Source of the DNA: VRUE01 sp963817905
Lineage (GTDB): Bacteria > Actinomycetota > Thermoleophilia > Solirubrobacterales > 70-9
Assembly (NCBI GenBank): GCA_963817905.1
Contig: CAWFPS010000003.1
Location: 930,001 to 994,000 of the forward strand
Direction: 5' to 3'
Length of the DNA stretch: 64,000 bases
Every line of letters starts with the position of its first letter. Within the stretch, counting starts at the first letter, position 1. The notes beneath the pieces were generated by a model that was given only the letters and a program-made list of their open reading frames with translations, was not told the origin of the DNA and did no database searches. Shown one piece after another: positions 17,138 to 25,702 of this stretch. The translations under genes were made by a program, and so were the position numbers.

Positions 17138-18619
17138 ATGCCGGTCGAGCGTGCGGTGAAGCGGAAGCAGGCGCCTGGGGTTGGCGGGTTGCTCTTCGGG
17201 GTGCTCGCGCTCCTGCTCCTTGCCGCGCCGACAAATGCGGCTTCCCGTCCCGGCGCCCTCGACGCGAGCTTCGGCAGGAGGGGCCGCGCGCTGGTGCCGG
17301 TCCGGCTCCGGAATCAAGCGGTCGGCTACCTCGGTGGCAGCAGCTGGCGGCGCAACACGGTCGCGACCGCAGTCATGCCCGGGCGAAGGGTTGCCCTGGC
17401 GGGGGAACGCACCGTGGTCGTCCTCCGGCGCAACGGCAGGATCGATCGGCGCTTTGCCCACCACGGGCGGCTCAACCTGCCCGCGCTGGGCGAAGGGCAG
17501 ACCGTGATCAAGGACATTGCCGTGGACTCCAACGGACGCATCCTCGTCCTTGCCACCGCGCGCTTTGCCAATGGCGGAGGGCTGGCGATCGTCGCCAGGC
17601 TCACGCCCCGTGGCAACCTCGACCGCTCGTTCGCCGACAACGGCATCTTGCTGACCGACTTCGGCCTTCCCGCGCCGCTGCCGACCGGACCGAGTGCCCC
17701 GCCGGAAGCGCCGACCGACGTGTTGCCGGCAAGTCTGGCGCTTGACGACCAGGGACGGCCAGTGATCGCTGGGACTACGGTCGCTGCCATCGCACCCTGC
17801 CGCAGCGCTGGAGAACTGCCTCACCACGCTGCCTACCTAGCCCGCCTGCAACTTGACGGCAGTCTGGACCTCGGCTTCGGCGAAGGTGGGGTCGTACTCG
17901 ACCAGCGGAATCCCTTCTACGTCGAACAACACCCCTTTATGGGTGGGCTCGCCATTCACAGGGGAGCCATCTTCTACGCAACGGATAAAAACGAAGGTGC
18001 CAACTGTGAGGGGTTTGGCGGCGGGCTGCTGGTGCAACTGGACGAATCGGGTCGGCGCGATCCCGGCTTCGGCTCCGGCGGCGTCCTCGACATCACCCCT
18101 CAGTGGTCCCGCCCGCGCGATATTGCAATCGATCGCCGGGGACGCATCCTGGTGATGCGCGACGCGACCCCGGGGGAAACGAAGTACGGGCCAGGGTTCG
18201 AGGTCGTGAGCCGGCGAAACGCTGACGGAACGCTCGACACCGGCTTCGGTCACAACGGGGAAATCGCGATCAAACTCCCGGGCGAAGAAAGCGGCTTCGA
18301 CACCCTTGCGGTGGATGCCCGGGGCCGGCCGCTACTTGCCGGCCGGGTCGCCTCCCCACGTACGCCCTCCCAGGTGAAGCGCCACGTCCCCGTGCCGCCC
18401 AAGTTTGTCCTGATCCGCCTGCGCACATCAGGTCGACCTGATCGCACCTTCGGCAAGCGGGGCCGGGTCGTCACCGGCTTCGGCCGCGGCTCGAGTGCCG
18501 CGGCCACCGACATCGCCATCCGTGGCAACATGGCGATCGTCGCCGGGCCCGTACTCAGCGCGCGCATCCATCCCCATCACGGATTCGCCTCTGTGCGTTA
18601 CAGACTCGGCGGCCGCTAG
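17138..18619 (+). CDS. Secreted delta-60 repeat beta-propeller-like protein
   Basis: 493 residues with a signal peptide (hydrophobic core about residues 16-32, ending TNAAS). At least seven copies of the delta-60 motif (LDxxFGxxG) are visible: LDASFGRRG, IDRRFAHHG, LDRSFADNG, LDLGFGEGG, RDPGFGSGG, LDTGFGHNG and PDRTFGKRG. Between them lie beta strands such as IAVDSNGRILVLA, typical of propeller-like repeat proteins. It is exported. Function is unknown, possibly binding or structural. An AGGGGAGAG tract just upstream of the ATG is a good ribosome site. Its stop overlaps the end of the convergent MBL gene by 4 bp. Confidence 0.85.
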   Translation: MPVERAVKRKQAPGVGGLLFGVLALLLLAAPTNAASRPGALDASFGRRGRALVPVRLRNQAVGYLGGSSWRRNTVATAVMPGRRVALAGERTVVVLRRNGRIDRRFAHHGRLNLPALGEGQTVIKDIAVDSNGRILVLATARFANGGGLAIVARLTPRGNLDRSFADNGILLTDFGLPAPLPTGPSAPPEAPTDVLPASLALDDQGRPVIAGTTVAAIAPCRSAGELPHHAAYLARLQLDGSLDLGFGEGGVVLDQRNPFYVEQHPFMGGLAIHRGAIFYATDKNEGANCEGFGGGLLVQLDESGRRDPGFGSGGVLDITPQWSRPRDIAIDRRGRILVMRDATPGETKYGPGFEVVSRRNADGTLDTGFGHNGEIAIKLPGEESGFDTLAVDARGRPLLAGRVASPRTPSQVKRHVPVPPKFVLIRLRTSGRPDRTFGKRGRVVTGFGRGSSAAATDIAIRGNMAIVAGPVLSARIHPHHGFASVRYRLGGR

Positions 18620-19362
18620 GCAACTTCGCCGGGCAGGCGCCCTTCCGCGGCGAGCTTGTCAAGGTGGGCCTGCATGACCATCGCCGCCGCTTCGCGCATC
18701 TCCTCCGGTACATCGCTCCAGGCCTCGGCGAGCAGGGCGGCGCGGGAGCGCTCGCCGCGGCCGAGAGCATCGAGCAGGCGGCGCTCGCGCATCTCGCGGT
18801 GCTCGACGTACTCGGCCAGCTTTGCCGCCGACTCGGTGATCCAGGGGCCGTGGCCGGGGCAGATCAGCTCGATCTCCTCGGCCTGCATGCGGCGCAGCGA
18901 GTCCATGTAGGCGGCCAGGGAACCGCCGTCCGGAGGGACGAAGGTGGAGCCTTCGCCAAGCACCAGATCGCCGCTGAAGCAGACCCCGTCCTCGCTCATC
19001 AGGCATACGTGGTCGGGGGCATGGCCGGGGGTGGCGACCGCACGCAGGCCACCGTGCTCCTCGCCATCGCCGGGCAGAATCACCTCAGCGTCAAACCGCC
19101 CGGCACCGTCAGCGTGGTCGCCATGCCCGTGGGTGAGCAAGACGACACCGATCCCGCCACGCTCCTCGGCCGCCGCCCGAACTGCATCCAGGTGACTCGC
19201 GATGTCCGGCCCCGGATCGATGACCACACACGGATCGGCTCCGTAGAGATAGGTGTTCGTCCCCGCCAGCGTCATCGGCCCCGGATTCGGCGCGACGATC
19301 CGAACGATCTCCGGGTGGCTCGGCGCCTCGATCACGATCCGCTGACGGGTTAATGACCCCAT
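18616..19362 (-). CDS. Metallo-beta-lactamase fold hydrolase (LACTB2/glyoxalase-II-like)
   Basis: 248 residues. The zinc motif is THGHGDHADG (H78, H80, D82, H83), followed by TPGHAPDH (third His), FSGDLVLGEGST (bridging Asp) and CPGHGPW. A C-terminal helical domain with LLDALGRGERSRAALL is typical of LACTB2-type proteins, some of which are RNases. Reaction uncertain: thioester hydrolysis or RNA cleavage. A nested palindrome covers the ATG at 19362, so the GTG at 19335 is an alternative start that would leave the palindrome fully intergenic. It lies 27 bp downstream of the PafBC stop on the same strand. Confidence 0.87.
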   Translation of the reverse strand: MGSLTRQRIVIEAPSHPEIVRIVAPNPGPMTLAGTNTYLYGADPCVVIDPGPDIASHLDAVRAAAEERGGIGVVLLTHGHGDHADGAGRFDAEVILPGDGEEHGGLRAVATPGHAPDHVCLMSEDGVCFSGDLVLGEGSTFVPPDGGSLAAYMDSLRRMQAEEIELICPGHGPWITESAAKLAEYVEHREMRERRLLDALGRGERSRAALLAEAWSDVPEEMREAAAMVMQAHLDKLAAEGRLPGEVA

Positions 19363-19382
19363 AGGGTCATCAAGTCGTCAGC
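19341..19382. terminator. Nested palindrome between pafBC and the MBL gene
   Basis: Outer arms GCTGAC (19341-19346) and GTCAGC (19377-19382) enclose inner arms ATGACCC (19353-19359) and GGGTCAT (19364-19370). It could terminate pafBC or regulate the next gene, whose annotated ATG it overlaps. There is no U-tract, so the assignment is tentative. Confidence 0.3.
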
Positions 19383-19389
19383 GGATTGC

Positions 19390-21438
19390 TCAACCGCCGA
19401 CTTCACGGGCGATCGCCTCACGGGCGTCCTCGGGCTCGAGCACGACGAGATCGCCGGCGCCGCGGAGGATCTCGCGGACGAGCCACGAGGTGCCCGCGTA
19501 GGGAAGCTCGACGACTACGGCGCCGTCGGCAAGCTCCTCGACCACGGTGCGCTCCTCGCGCAGCCAGCGGGCGCGCTCCGGCGATACCCAGACCCGGGCG
19601 ACGTGGGCGGTCGGCACCTCGCCGTGGGTCATCCAGCCCTCGACCCCGGCCAGCTCCTCGACCTCGGGGCGCGGCTCAAAGGTCTTTTCCGAAACGACGG
19701 CCTCCTTGACGCGATCGAGCTTGAAATGGCGGACGCCGCCTTTGGTCAGGTCGTAACACTCGACGTACCAGCCCTCTTTGCCGTTCTCGAGCCGGTAGGG
19801 CTCGACCGAGCGTTTGGTGAACTGGTCCTCGTTCTCCTTGTAGTACTGGAGTTCGAGCACGCGGCTGGAACCGATCGCCTCGTTGACGACGCGCGCCACC
19901 TCGGCGTCGCCGCCACTGCCGGAGGCGATCTCCAGGCCCTCCTCGGAAGGATCGTGGCCGAGCGCGGCGACGATCTTGGCACGGGCGCTCTGCAGGCCGC
20001 CCTGGGGCAGGTGGTCGCCGAAGAGATCGATCGCGGCGACGAGGGCCTTTGCCTCAAGCGGCAGCAACCGCGCCGGGCGGGCGAAGTTGTCGCCGTAGGG
20101 CTGAGAGTCGACCTCAATCTCATCGCCCTGGATTTCGGCGTAGAGGACGTAGGTACCGCCGCCGAAGTTGACGACGTTGAGCAGGTCGATGTCCTCCTGC
20201 AGCTCCTCGCCGGTCAGTTCGAGCCGCCGGCGCAGCTCACTGGCCCGCAGCCGCTCGCCCTTCGCCGATTCGATCAGCAGGCCGGCCAAGGTGACAAGGC
20301 GGGCGAAGCGCTCGGGGCGGATCGCCGCTTCGCCGCGACCGTTGGAGCGAGCCCGCTTGGGCACCTCCCGCAGCGGCCGGTCGACGATCTCGGCCTGCTC
20401 GAAGCCGTTGTGGTGGCGGTCGTGGAGCAGGCCGAGGCGGCTCTCGGCCTCCTCGCGCAGCTCGTCCGGCCCCAGCACCTGGGCGTTCTGGCGCCAGCGC
20501 AGGACCCAGGCGATCAGCTCCCGCGGCGAGGCGTAGTCGGTCTCGAAGACCGAGCCTTTGCCGGGGGCCCCATCGGATTTCTTCGCCGGGCGCAGCTCGC
20601 CGAAGGCGCCGAAGTCGCGCTCGATCAGCCAGGCGATGCGGTCGCGGACGAAGACCTGGGCGCGGCCGCGGACCTCGCCCAGCTGCCAATCGGCGCGCTG
20701 GCCGTAGTCGCGGCGGTCGAAGTTCTCCGGCGGGGAGAAGTCGTGCTCGGCCTTGGAGGCGTAGCCGACCTTGCCCTGGATGCGGGAGAGGCGGAAGACG
20801 CGCACCGCCTCGCGCTCGTGGGCGTAGCCGATCAGGTAGAACTGGCCGCCGCGGAAGACTAGGTGGAAGGGGTCGACCTTGCGCTTCTCGGTCTCGTCGC
20901 GCTCCATCGTGTAGTAGGTGAACTCGACCGTCTTGCGGCGCGAGATCGCAGTCTCGATCTTGGAGAGGCGCTGGGAGAGGTCGCGGCCGCCGGCGGAGGC
21001 GGTCATCGCCATCTCGACCGGGGCGCGCTCGCCCTCCTTAAGTGGGTTGGGATGGCCCCAGGCGACCTGCTGCAGGGCGAGGCGCAGCGGCTCGGCATAG
21101 GCGAACTCGCCTTCGGAGAGCAGCAGCAGCGCCGTGCTCATCGCCGCCAGCTCGTCGTCGGAGAACTCGATCGCGTCGAGGTAGAAGTTCTCTGGCGGCA
21201 GCGAGTAGAGCTCGGCCTCGAAGAACCCCTCGCCCGGCTTCTCGACCCCGAGCTCGATCCCGAGGCTCTCCAGCTCGGCCCGGTCCGCGTAGAAGCGCCG
21301 CGCGAAGGCGTCATCGTTCATGTCGCTGTAGCCCTCCACCTCGCGCTTGATCTCCAGAGCCGAAACCGGCCTCCCCTGAGCCATCAGGAACGAGATCAGC
21401 GAGAGCTGGCGGATCAGCTTCTCGGTGTCCTTCGCCAC
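19390..21438 (-). CDS. pafBC: Fused PafB-PafC WYL-domain transcriptional regulator
   Basis: 682 residues made of two tandem HTH-WYL units. Unit 1 has its HTH at about 1-80 and WYL core at about 170-250, with VEFTYYTMERDETEKRKVDPFHL and GQFYLIGY. Unit 2 has its HTH at about 365-430 and WYL core at about 530-590, with LQYYKENEDQFTKRSVEPYRL and EGWYVECYD. In actinobacteria PafB and PafC are adjacent or fused and form the activator of the RecA/LexA-independent DNA-damage response; this is the fused form. It is divergent from a small membrane protein gene with about 30 bp between starts. Regulatory targets are not identifiable here. Confidence 0.87.
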   Translation of the reverse strand: MAKDTEKLIRQLSLISFLMAQGRPVSALEIKREVEGYSDMNDDAFARRFYADRAELESLGIELGVEKPGEGFFEAELYSLPPENFYLDAIEFSDDELAAMSTALLLLSEGEFAYAEPLRLALQQVAWGHPNPLKEGERAPVEMAMTASAGGRDLSQRLSKIETAISRRKTVEFTYYTMERDETEKRKVDPFHLVFRGGQFYLIGYAHEREAVRVFRLSRIQGKVGYASKAEHDFSPPENFDRRDYGQRADWQLGEVRGRAQVFVRDRIAWLIERDFGAFGELRPAKKSDGAPGKGSVFETDYASPRELIAWVLRWRQNAQVLGPDELREEAESRLGLLHDRHHNGFEQAEIVDRPLREVPKRARSNGRGEAAIRPERFARLVTLAGLLIESAKGERLRASELRRRLELTGEELQEDIDLLNVVNFGGGTYVLYAEIQGDEIEVDSQPYGDNFARPARLLPLEAKALVAAIDLFGDHLPQGGLQSARAKIVAALGHDPSEEGLEIASGSGGDAEVARVVNEAIGSSRVLELQYYKENEDQFTKRSVEPYRLENGKEGWYVECYDLTKGGVRHFKLDRVKEAVVSEKTFEPRPEVEELAGVEGWMTHGEVPTAHVARVWVSPERARWLREERTVVEELADGAVVVELPYAGTSWLVREILRGAGDLVVLEPEDAREAIAREVGG

Positions 21439-21467
21439 GGCCCGCAGGATAGTGTGCGGCCGAGCCC

Positions 21468-21782
21468 ATGGACCTGCTGCGCAATCTCTTCGGCAATGTG
21501 ACCTCGGGCATCATCCGCCTCGCAGTCACCGCCGGAATCCTCTTCCTCGTCTATCTCTTCATCGTCAAGCCGGTCCTCGACACGACCACCGAGGCGATCC
21601 ACTCGACCGGCCTGGACCAGATCGGCAAGTCCCTGGAAGGGATGAGCACCGAAGTCAAGCGCCAGGTCCACCGCTCATTCGAGGTGACCAGTCCCGGTCT
21701 TCGGCGGCAGAAGCTGGTCCACTGCGTCCAGCACGCCAACGGCAACGTTCACCGGATGGAACGCTGCGCGCGGCGCTTCTGA
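21468..21782 (+). CDS. Small hypothetical membrane protein
   Basis: 104 residues with one clear transmembrane helix (about residues 14-34, RLAVTAGILFLVYLFIV). It is followed by an amphipathic acidic stretch and a basic C-terminal tail containing two cysteines (HCVQHANG, ERCARRF). I do not recognise the family. It is divergent from pafBC and converges, with a 34-bp overlap, on a large membrane protein gene. Confidence 0.6.
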   Translation: MDLLRNLFGNVTSGIIRLAVTAGILFLVYLFIVKPVLDTTTEAIHSTGLDQIGKSLEGMSTEVKRQVHRSFEVTSPGLRRQKLVHCVQHANGNVHRMERCARRF

Positions 21783-23722
21783 GCGGCAGCGGCGCGCAGG
21801 GTCGCCGGGGCGTCCAGGGGCAGGGCGTAAAAGGAGAGGGTCAGAGGACCGGAACCGGCCGTCAAGGTGGCGCCTTCCGCTTCGAAACCCACCGTATTCG
21901 TGTCGACGTCAAGCGCGTAATGACCCGGGTAGTCGGCCCAGCTCGGCACCCGCAACAGCAGACCGTCGCTCGCCGTGCCGGGGATCACGTTCCAAGTGTG
22001 ATGGTCGAGGATGGCATGCCGCCTGGCGGATCGAAAGAGGAAGGCGCGCAGGCGTTCAAGGCCAGAGACCGCGAGGCCGTCAACACGCACCAGCAGGGCC
22101 TCGTTGCGCCTGGTCGCCGGCAGGCGAACGGCTTCACCGCTGGCAGCGGCGACGGAACCGAGCGGCCGTTCCAGACCGCACCGGTCCGCGCTGTGGCGGA
22201 GGACGGCCCAGCGATCGTCCCAATTCTCGACCCGATAGCGGCAGAGCATCTGGACCATCTCGGCTGGCGAATCCCAGGCGGGGACGCGTTCGTCGATCGT
22301 GCCCGGGAACGGCCGCACGCTGGTGAAGGTCGGGTCTACGACGGGTGCGTCCTCCCAGAGAATCCGGTCGGGCGCGGTGCTCGATTCGAGCTTTGCCGCG
22401 TTGAGCTGATCGAGTCGCTTGGTGTAGGCGGTGTACTGCTGGAAGACCGGCAGCGGGTCCCAGTCGAGTTCATAGGCATAGGCGGCGCCGGCTTCCAGGG
22501 AGGCGACGTGGACCGTCCCTGAGCGCAGCAGTTCGAGCTGCCGCGGCGTCAGGGCGTAGTAGGCCTGCATCGCCTCGCGACCGGCCTGCTGCTGTTCGGC
22601 CATCCCACCCGGTTTCACCATGTACCTCAGCTGGGTGATGAAGCTTTCGGCGCGGGCCTGGAAATCGAAGGTGACGGGGCTGAAGCCTTCCTGGTTGCCG
22701 ACGTAGGTGAGCCCGGTCAGGAGGATTATCGCGGCGACCGCCAGCGAGCGGCGCACGTGCGGCGCCAGGGCAAGGCCGATAGCCAGCAGGGCGGCCAGGC
22801 AGACCCCGGCACTGCCCGGCGATGAGCGCACCACCGCGTGCTTGAACATCAGGAAGGCGACCGCGGCGACCATCGCCAGCAACCCGGCGCGGCGAGGAGC
22901 GTCCCAGCGCCGGCCGGCGGCGAGCGCGAGCACCACCAGTGCGCCGACCCCCAGCACGAAAGCCGGGAACTGCCACCAGCGACCGGGCAGGACGTAGATC
23001 ATCGACGAGGAGTAGCCGCTCAGCACACTGGCCGTGTTGAGCGCGTACTCGTCGAGGTTGCCGAGGCCCTGGCCGGTGGCGAACCAGAAAACGAGAAACG
23101 AGACGAGCAGCGAGGCGCCGAAGACGGGAAGCGTGCGGCGGCGTTCGGGCAGGCCGAGCAAGACCGCGAGCGCCATCACGACCAGGACCGGGCCGGCACG
23201 GAGTGAGCCGAGCAGTTGCATGCCGGCGAGTGCTCCGGCGCCCAGCGCAAAAACGATCCGGGCGCGAGGGCTCCATTCTTCGAGCAGCGCCGCGGCGCCG
23301 ATAACGGTCGCCGCGATCAAGACCGGGTCGGAGGAGGGCATCGACGCCGCGAAGATCGTGATCGCCAGCCCGATGAGCAGCCCGAAGGCGCGGCGCGAGG
23401 CCCAGAGCACGGCGATGCAGAAGGAGAGGTGGACGAGAGCCGACCAGAGGAAGGCGAGCCTGCCCAGGTCGATCTCGAAGGCGCCGGGAAAGTTGAGGAA
23501 ACCCAGCGGGCCATAGCTGAAGACGACCTCGGTCCCGGCGTCCAGGCCGCGTGCCGCGGCCATGTAGAGGCCCTCGACCCAGGAGGGATCGATGCCGGCC
23601 GAGGGCGCCAGGCCGAAGAAGGACCAGGTGAGCAGCGCGACCACGGCGCCAAGCAGCGGCGTGGAAAGGGCTACCCGCCGCAGCTCAGCGTGAACAGACG
23701 ATCGTCTTCGCAGCGGTGTCAA
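21749..23722 (-). CDS. Polytopic membrane protein, GT-C-like architecture
   Basis: 657 residues: about 12 hydrophobic helices in the first 400 residues and then a soluble beta-rich tail. The first external loop contains GIDPSWVEGLYMAAARGLDAG and VFSYGPLGFLNFP, similar in layout to the loop in the membrane protein at 1691-3742. A glycosyltransferase-like or glycan-handling role is possible, but no catalytic residue can be assigned. It is the last of three consecutive minus-strand membrane proteins. Its start region overlaps the end of the preceding gene by 38 bp, which suggests coupled translation. Confidence 0.65.
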   Translation of the reverse strand: MTPLRRRSSVHAELRRVALSTPLLGAVVALLTWSFFGLAPSAGIDPSWVEGLYMAAARGLDAGTEVVFSYGPLGFLNFPGAFEIDLGRLAFLWSALVHLSFCIAVLWASRRAFGLLIGLAITIFAASMPSSDPVLIAATVIGAAALLEEWSPRARIVFALGAGALAGMQLLGSLRAGPVLVVMALAVLLGLPERRRTLPVFGASLLVSFLVFWFATGQGLGNLDEYALNTASVLSGYSSSMIYVLPGRWWQFPAFVLGVGALVVLALAAGRRWDAPRRAGLLAMVAAVAFLMFKHAVVRSSPGSAGVCLAALLAIGLALAPHVRRSLAVAAIILLTGLTYVGNQEGFSPVTFDFQARAESFITQLRYMVKPGGMAEQQQAGREAMQAYYALTPRQLELLRSGTVHVASLEAGAAYAYELDWDPLPVFQQYTAYTKRLDQLNAAKLESSTAPDRILWEDAPVVDPTFTSVRPFPGTIDERVPAWDSPAEMVQMLCRYRVENWDDRWAVLRHSADRCGLERPLGSVAAASGEAVRLPATRRNEALLVRVDGLAVSGLERLRAFLFRSARRHAILDHHTWNVIPGTASDGLLLRVPSWADYPGHYALDVDTNTVGFEAEGATLTAGSGPLTLSFYALPLDAPATLRAAAAQKRRAQRSIR

Positions 23723-25502
23723 GTTGGGCTCGCCAGGGGACGTCGCTCGCGTCGGTCGGGATCGGGACTTCGGCCGGGCCGGCGGTCGGCGCCAGCGCGG
23801 TTACGAGTTGCTCGCCGAACCTGCCGACCTTCAGGTCGACCTCGGCGTCGGCCGCAGTCCAGTAGGCGAAACCACCTGGCGGAAGCTCGAGCTGGAAGGA
23901 GCCGGTGTAGCCCCGGGCGGGACGGAGCAGCAGGCAGGAGGCTCTCGTTACAGCGGAACCGCCAGCCGCGGTGAGCAGCTTAGGCGCCGGGCCGCTGTGA
24001 CTGAGCTTCGGCCGCACGGTCGGGTGCGGAGCGATTTCGAGGTCGTTGACGAGCTGCTGGTCGGCGGCTTCGCGCGCCTGCTCACCGGTCGCTTCGAGCT
24101 GCGCGAGACTGTAAGCGGGCGAGCCGAACTTTTCCGCCGCTTCGAAATAGGCCCAGACCGGGAAGAGCAGGTCGATGTGCGAGTGCTTGGTGTCTTCGCC
24201 CTCGACCACCCGACCGAAGTCGACGTGGTCGCGGCTCAGCTCGAGGGCCGCCAGGGTAGCCCGATTCGTTTCCCCCTCGGCCCGGAAAAGCTGGCCACCG
24301 GCGCGAAAGTCGGCGACGTTCGCCATCAGCGAGAGGCCGAAGATGACCGTCGCTACCAACCCGATCGCCGTCGACCACTTGATTTCACGAGCGAGCTCGG
24401 CGACTAGCAGCAGGGCGAGAATGCCGCCCAGATAGACGTAGCGGCCCGAGTTGGGCGTACGGGCCGGGCTGAGGCCGACGGAGACAAGGGCCAAGTAGAT
24501 CACCAGCGTTGCGGCGACGGTCCAGAAGTAGATCGAGCGCGGGGCGCGGCGGACGTGAAGCGCGATCAGGCCGGCGAAGATCAGCGCCAGCGGATAACCC
24601 CAGTCGGGACGGATTTCGAGCACGACCGGCAGGCCGATGCTGCCGGGCACGCGGAAGAGGCCGGTGATCGCGGCTGTGATCGCGGCAAGTTGGTCGGCGC
24701 AACCGCTGAAGATGGCGCTGACCGATTCGGCCGAGACTTCCGACTGGCCGAACTTGCGGGCCCAGATAAACCAGGCGGCGTACAGCGCGGCGGGGATCAG
24801 CACGACCCACGCCCGCCGCCACTGCGACCTGCCACCCAGCCAGATCGCCAGCAGGCCGCCGAGCGCGAAGGCGATGCCGACGCTGAACGAAGCCAGGGAG
24901 ACGCCGAGCAGCAGAGAGGCGGCCATGTCGCCGCCACGGGTGCGGCGCTGCAGCGCCAGCAGCATCCCCAAGCCGCCCGCCATGCCGGTCAGGTTGGGTA
25001 GCTCGTAGGCCCCCATCAGGGTGTCCCAGCAAACCCCGAAGAGAGCGACAAGGACGGTCAGCGCTACCGCGATGGCGAGCTGCACGCGCCTGCGCACGAG
25101 TTGGAAGAAGATCGCCGCGACGATCAGGTGAACCACCACCGAGACCGCCTGGTAGGGCAAGTGGGAGCTGGTGCCGAAGGTGGCGAACATCCCCTTGTAG
25201 ATCAAGCGGGGGAGGATTATCAAGTGGCCGTTCTGCGGCGCGAACAGCGTTTCCAGGGCGAAGCCGCGGTAGACAACGAGGTAGTTCCACTCGTCGTTGA
25301 TGAAGGTCTGGCCAGTCCCCCAGGCGAAGATCAGGATCGCGGCCAGCAGGAAAGCCAGGGTGAGCACCGCGTAGGCGACACGCATCTCGCCGACCCGCTG
25401 CGCCCAGGCGCCAAATCGCCTCGCCAGGGCCTCGACCGTGCGCAGCGGGTCGACCTGCGGAGTCGGATCGAGCTGCCCCGGCCTGGTGTTCCTGGTGCCC
25501 AT
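23685..25502 (-). CDS. Polytopic membrane protein, paralogue of downstream neighbour
   Basis: 605 residues with an N-terminal cytoplasmic segment, about 10 transmembrane helices from residue 42, and a soluble C-terminal domain of about 170 residues. The first loop reads FINDEWNYLVVYRG, then NGHLIILPRLIYKGMFATFG. This closely parallels VVDQWAYIYAYQP and SSHLIVFPLIVYKAMFELFG in the gene encoded just upstream, so the two are tandem paralogues. The C-terminal domains also align (LELPPGG, then VPIPTDASDVPW). Function unknown. GT-C-like or sugar-lipid handling is only suggested by shape. Confidence 0.68.
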   Translation of the reverse strand: MGTRNTRPGQLDPTPQVDPLRTVEALARRFGAWAQRVGEMRVAYAVLTLAFLLAAILIFAWGTGQTFINDEWNYLVVYRGFALETLFAPQNGHLIILPRLIYKGMFATFGTSSHLPYQAVSVVVHLIVAAIFFQLVRRRVQLAIAVALTVLVALFGVCWDTLMGAYELPNLTGMAGGLGMLLALQRRTRGGDMAASLLLGVSLASFSVGIAFALGGLLAIWLGGRSQWRRAWVVLIPAALYAAWFIWARKFGQSEVSAESVSAIFSGCADQLAAITAAITGLFRVPGSIGLPVVLEIRPDWGYPLALIFAGLIALHVRRAPRSIYFWTVAATLVIYLALVSVGLSPARTPNSGRYVYLGGILALLLVAELAREIKWSTAIGLVATVIFGLSLMANVADFRAGGQLFRAEGETNRATLAALELSRDHVDFGRVVEGEDTKHSHIDLLFPVWAYFEAAEKFGSPAYSLAQLEATGEQAREAADQQLVNDLEIAPHPTVRPKLSHSGPAPKLLTAAGGSAVTRASCLLLRPARGYTGSFQLELPPGGFAYWTAADAEVDLKVGRFGEQLVTALAPTAGPAEVPIPTDASDVPWRAQLDTAAKTIVCSR

Positions 25503-25702
25503 GCGGCGGGCAGTCTAGACCGGCGCAGCGGCCGGGCAGACGACGGTGCGGGCGCTTGCCACGATGCCGGCCAGCCAGGGGACGCCGCTCCGGTCGGCCG
25601 GAATCGGCACGGTCGCCGGCCCGCTGCGAGGCGGCAGCGAAATCGCCAACGTGTCGCCGAACCTGCCCAGCGATGCTTTCACCGGCGCGGAGGAGGAGAA
25701 GC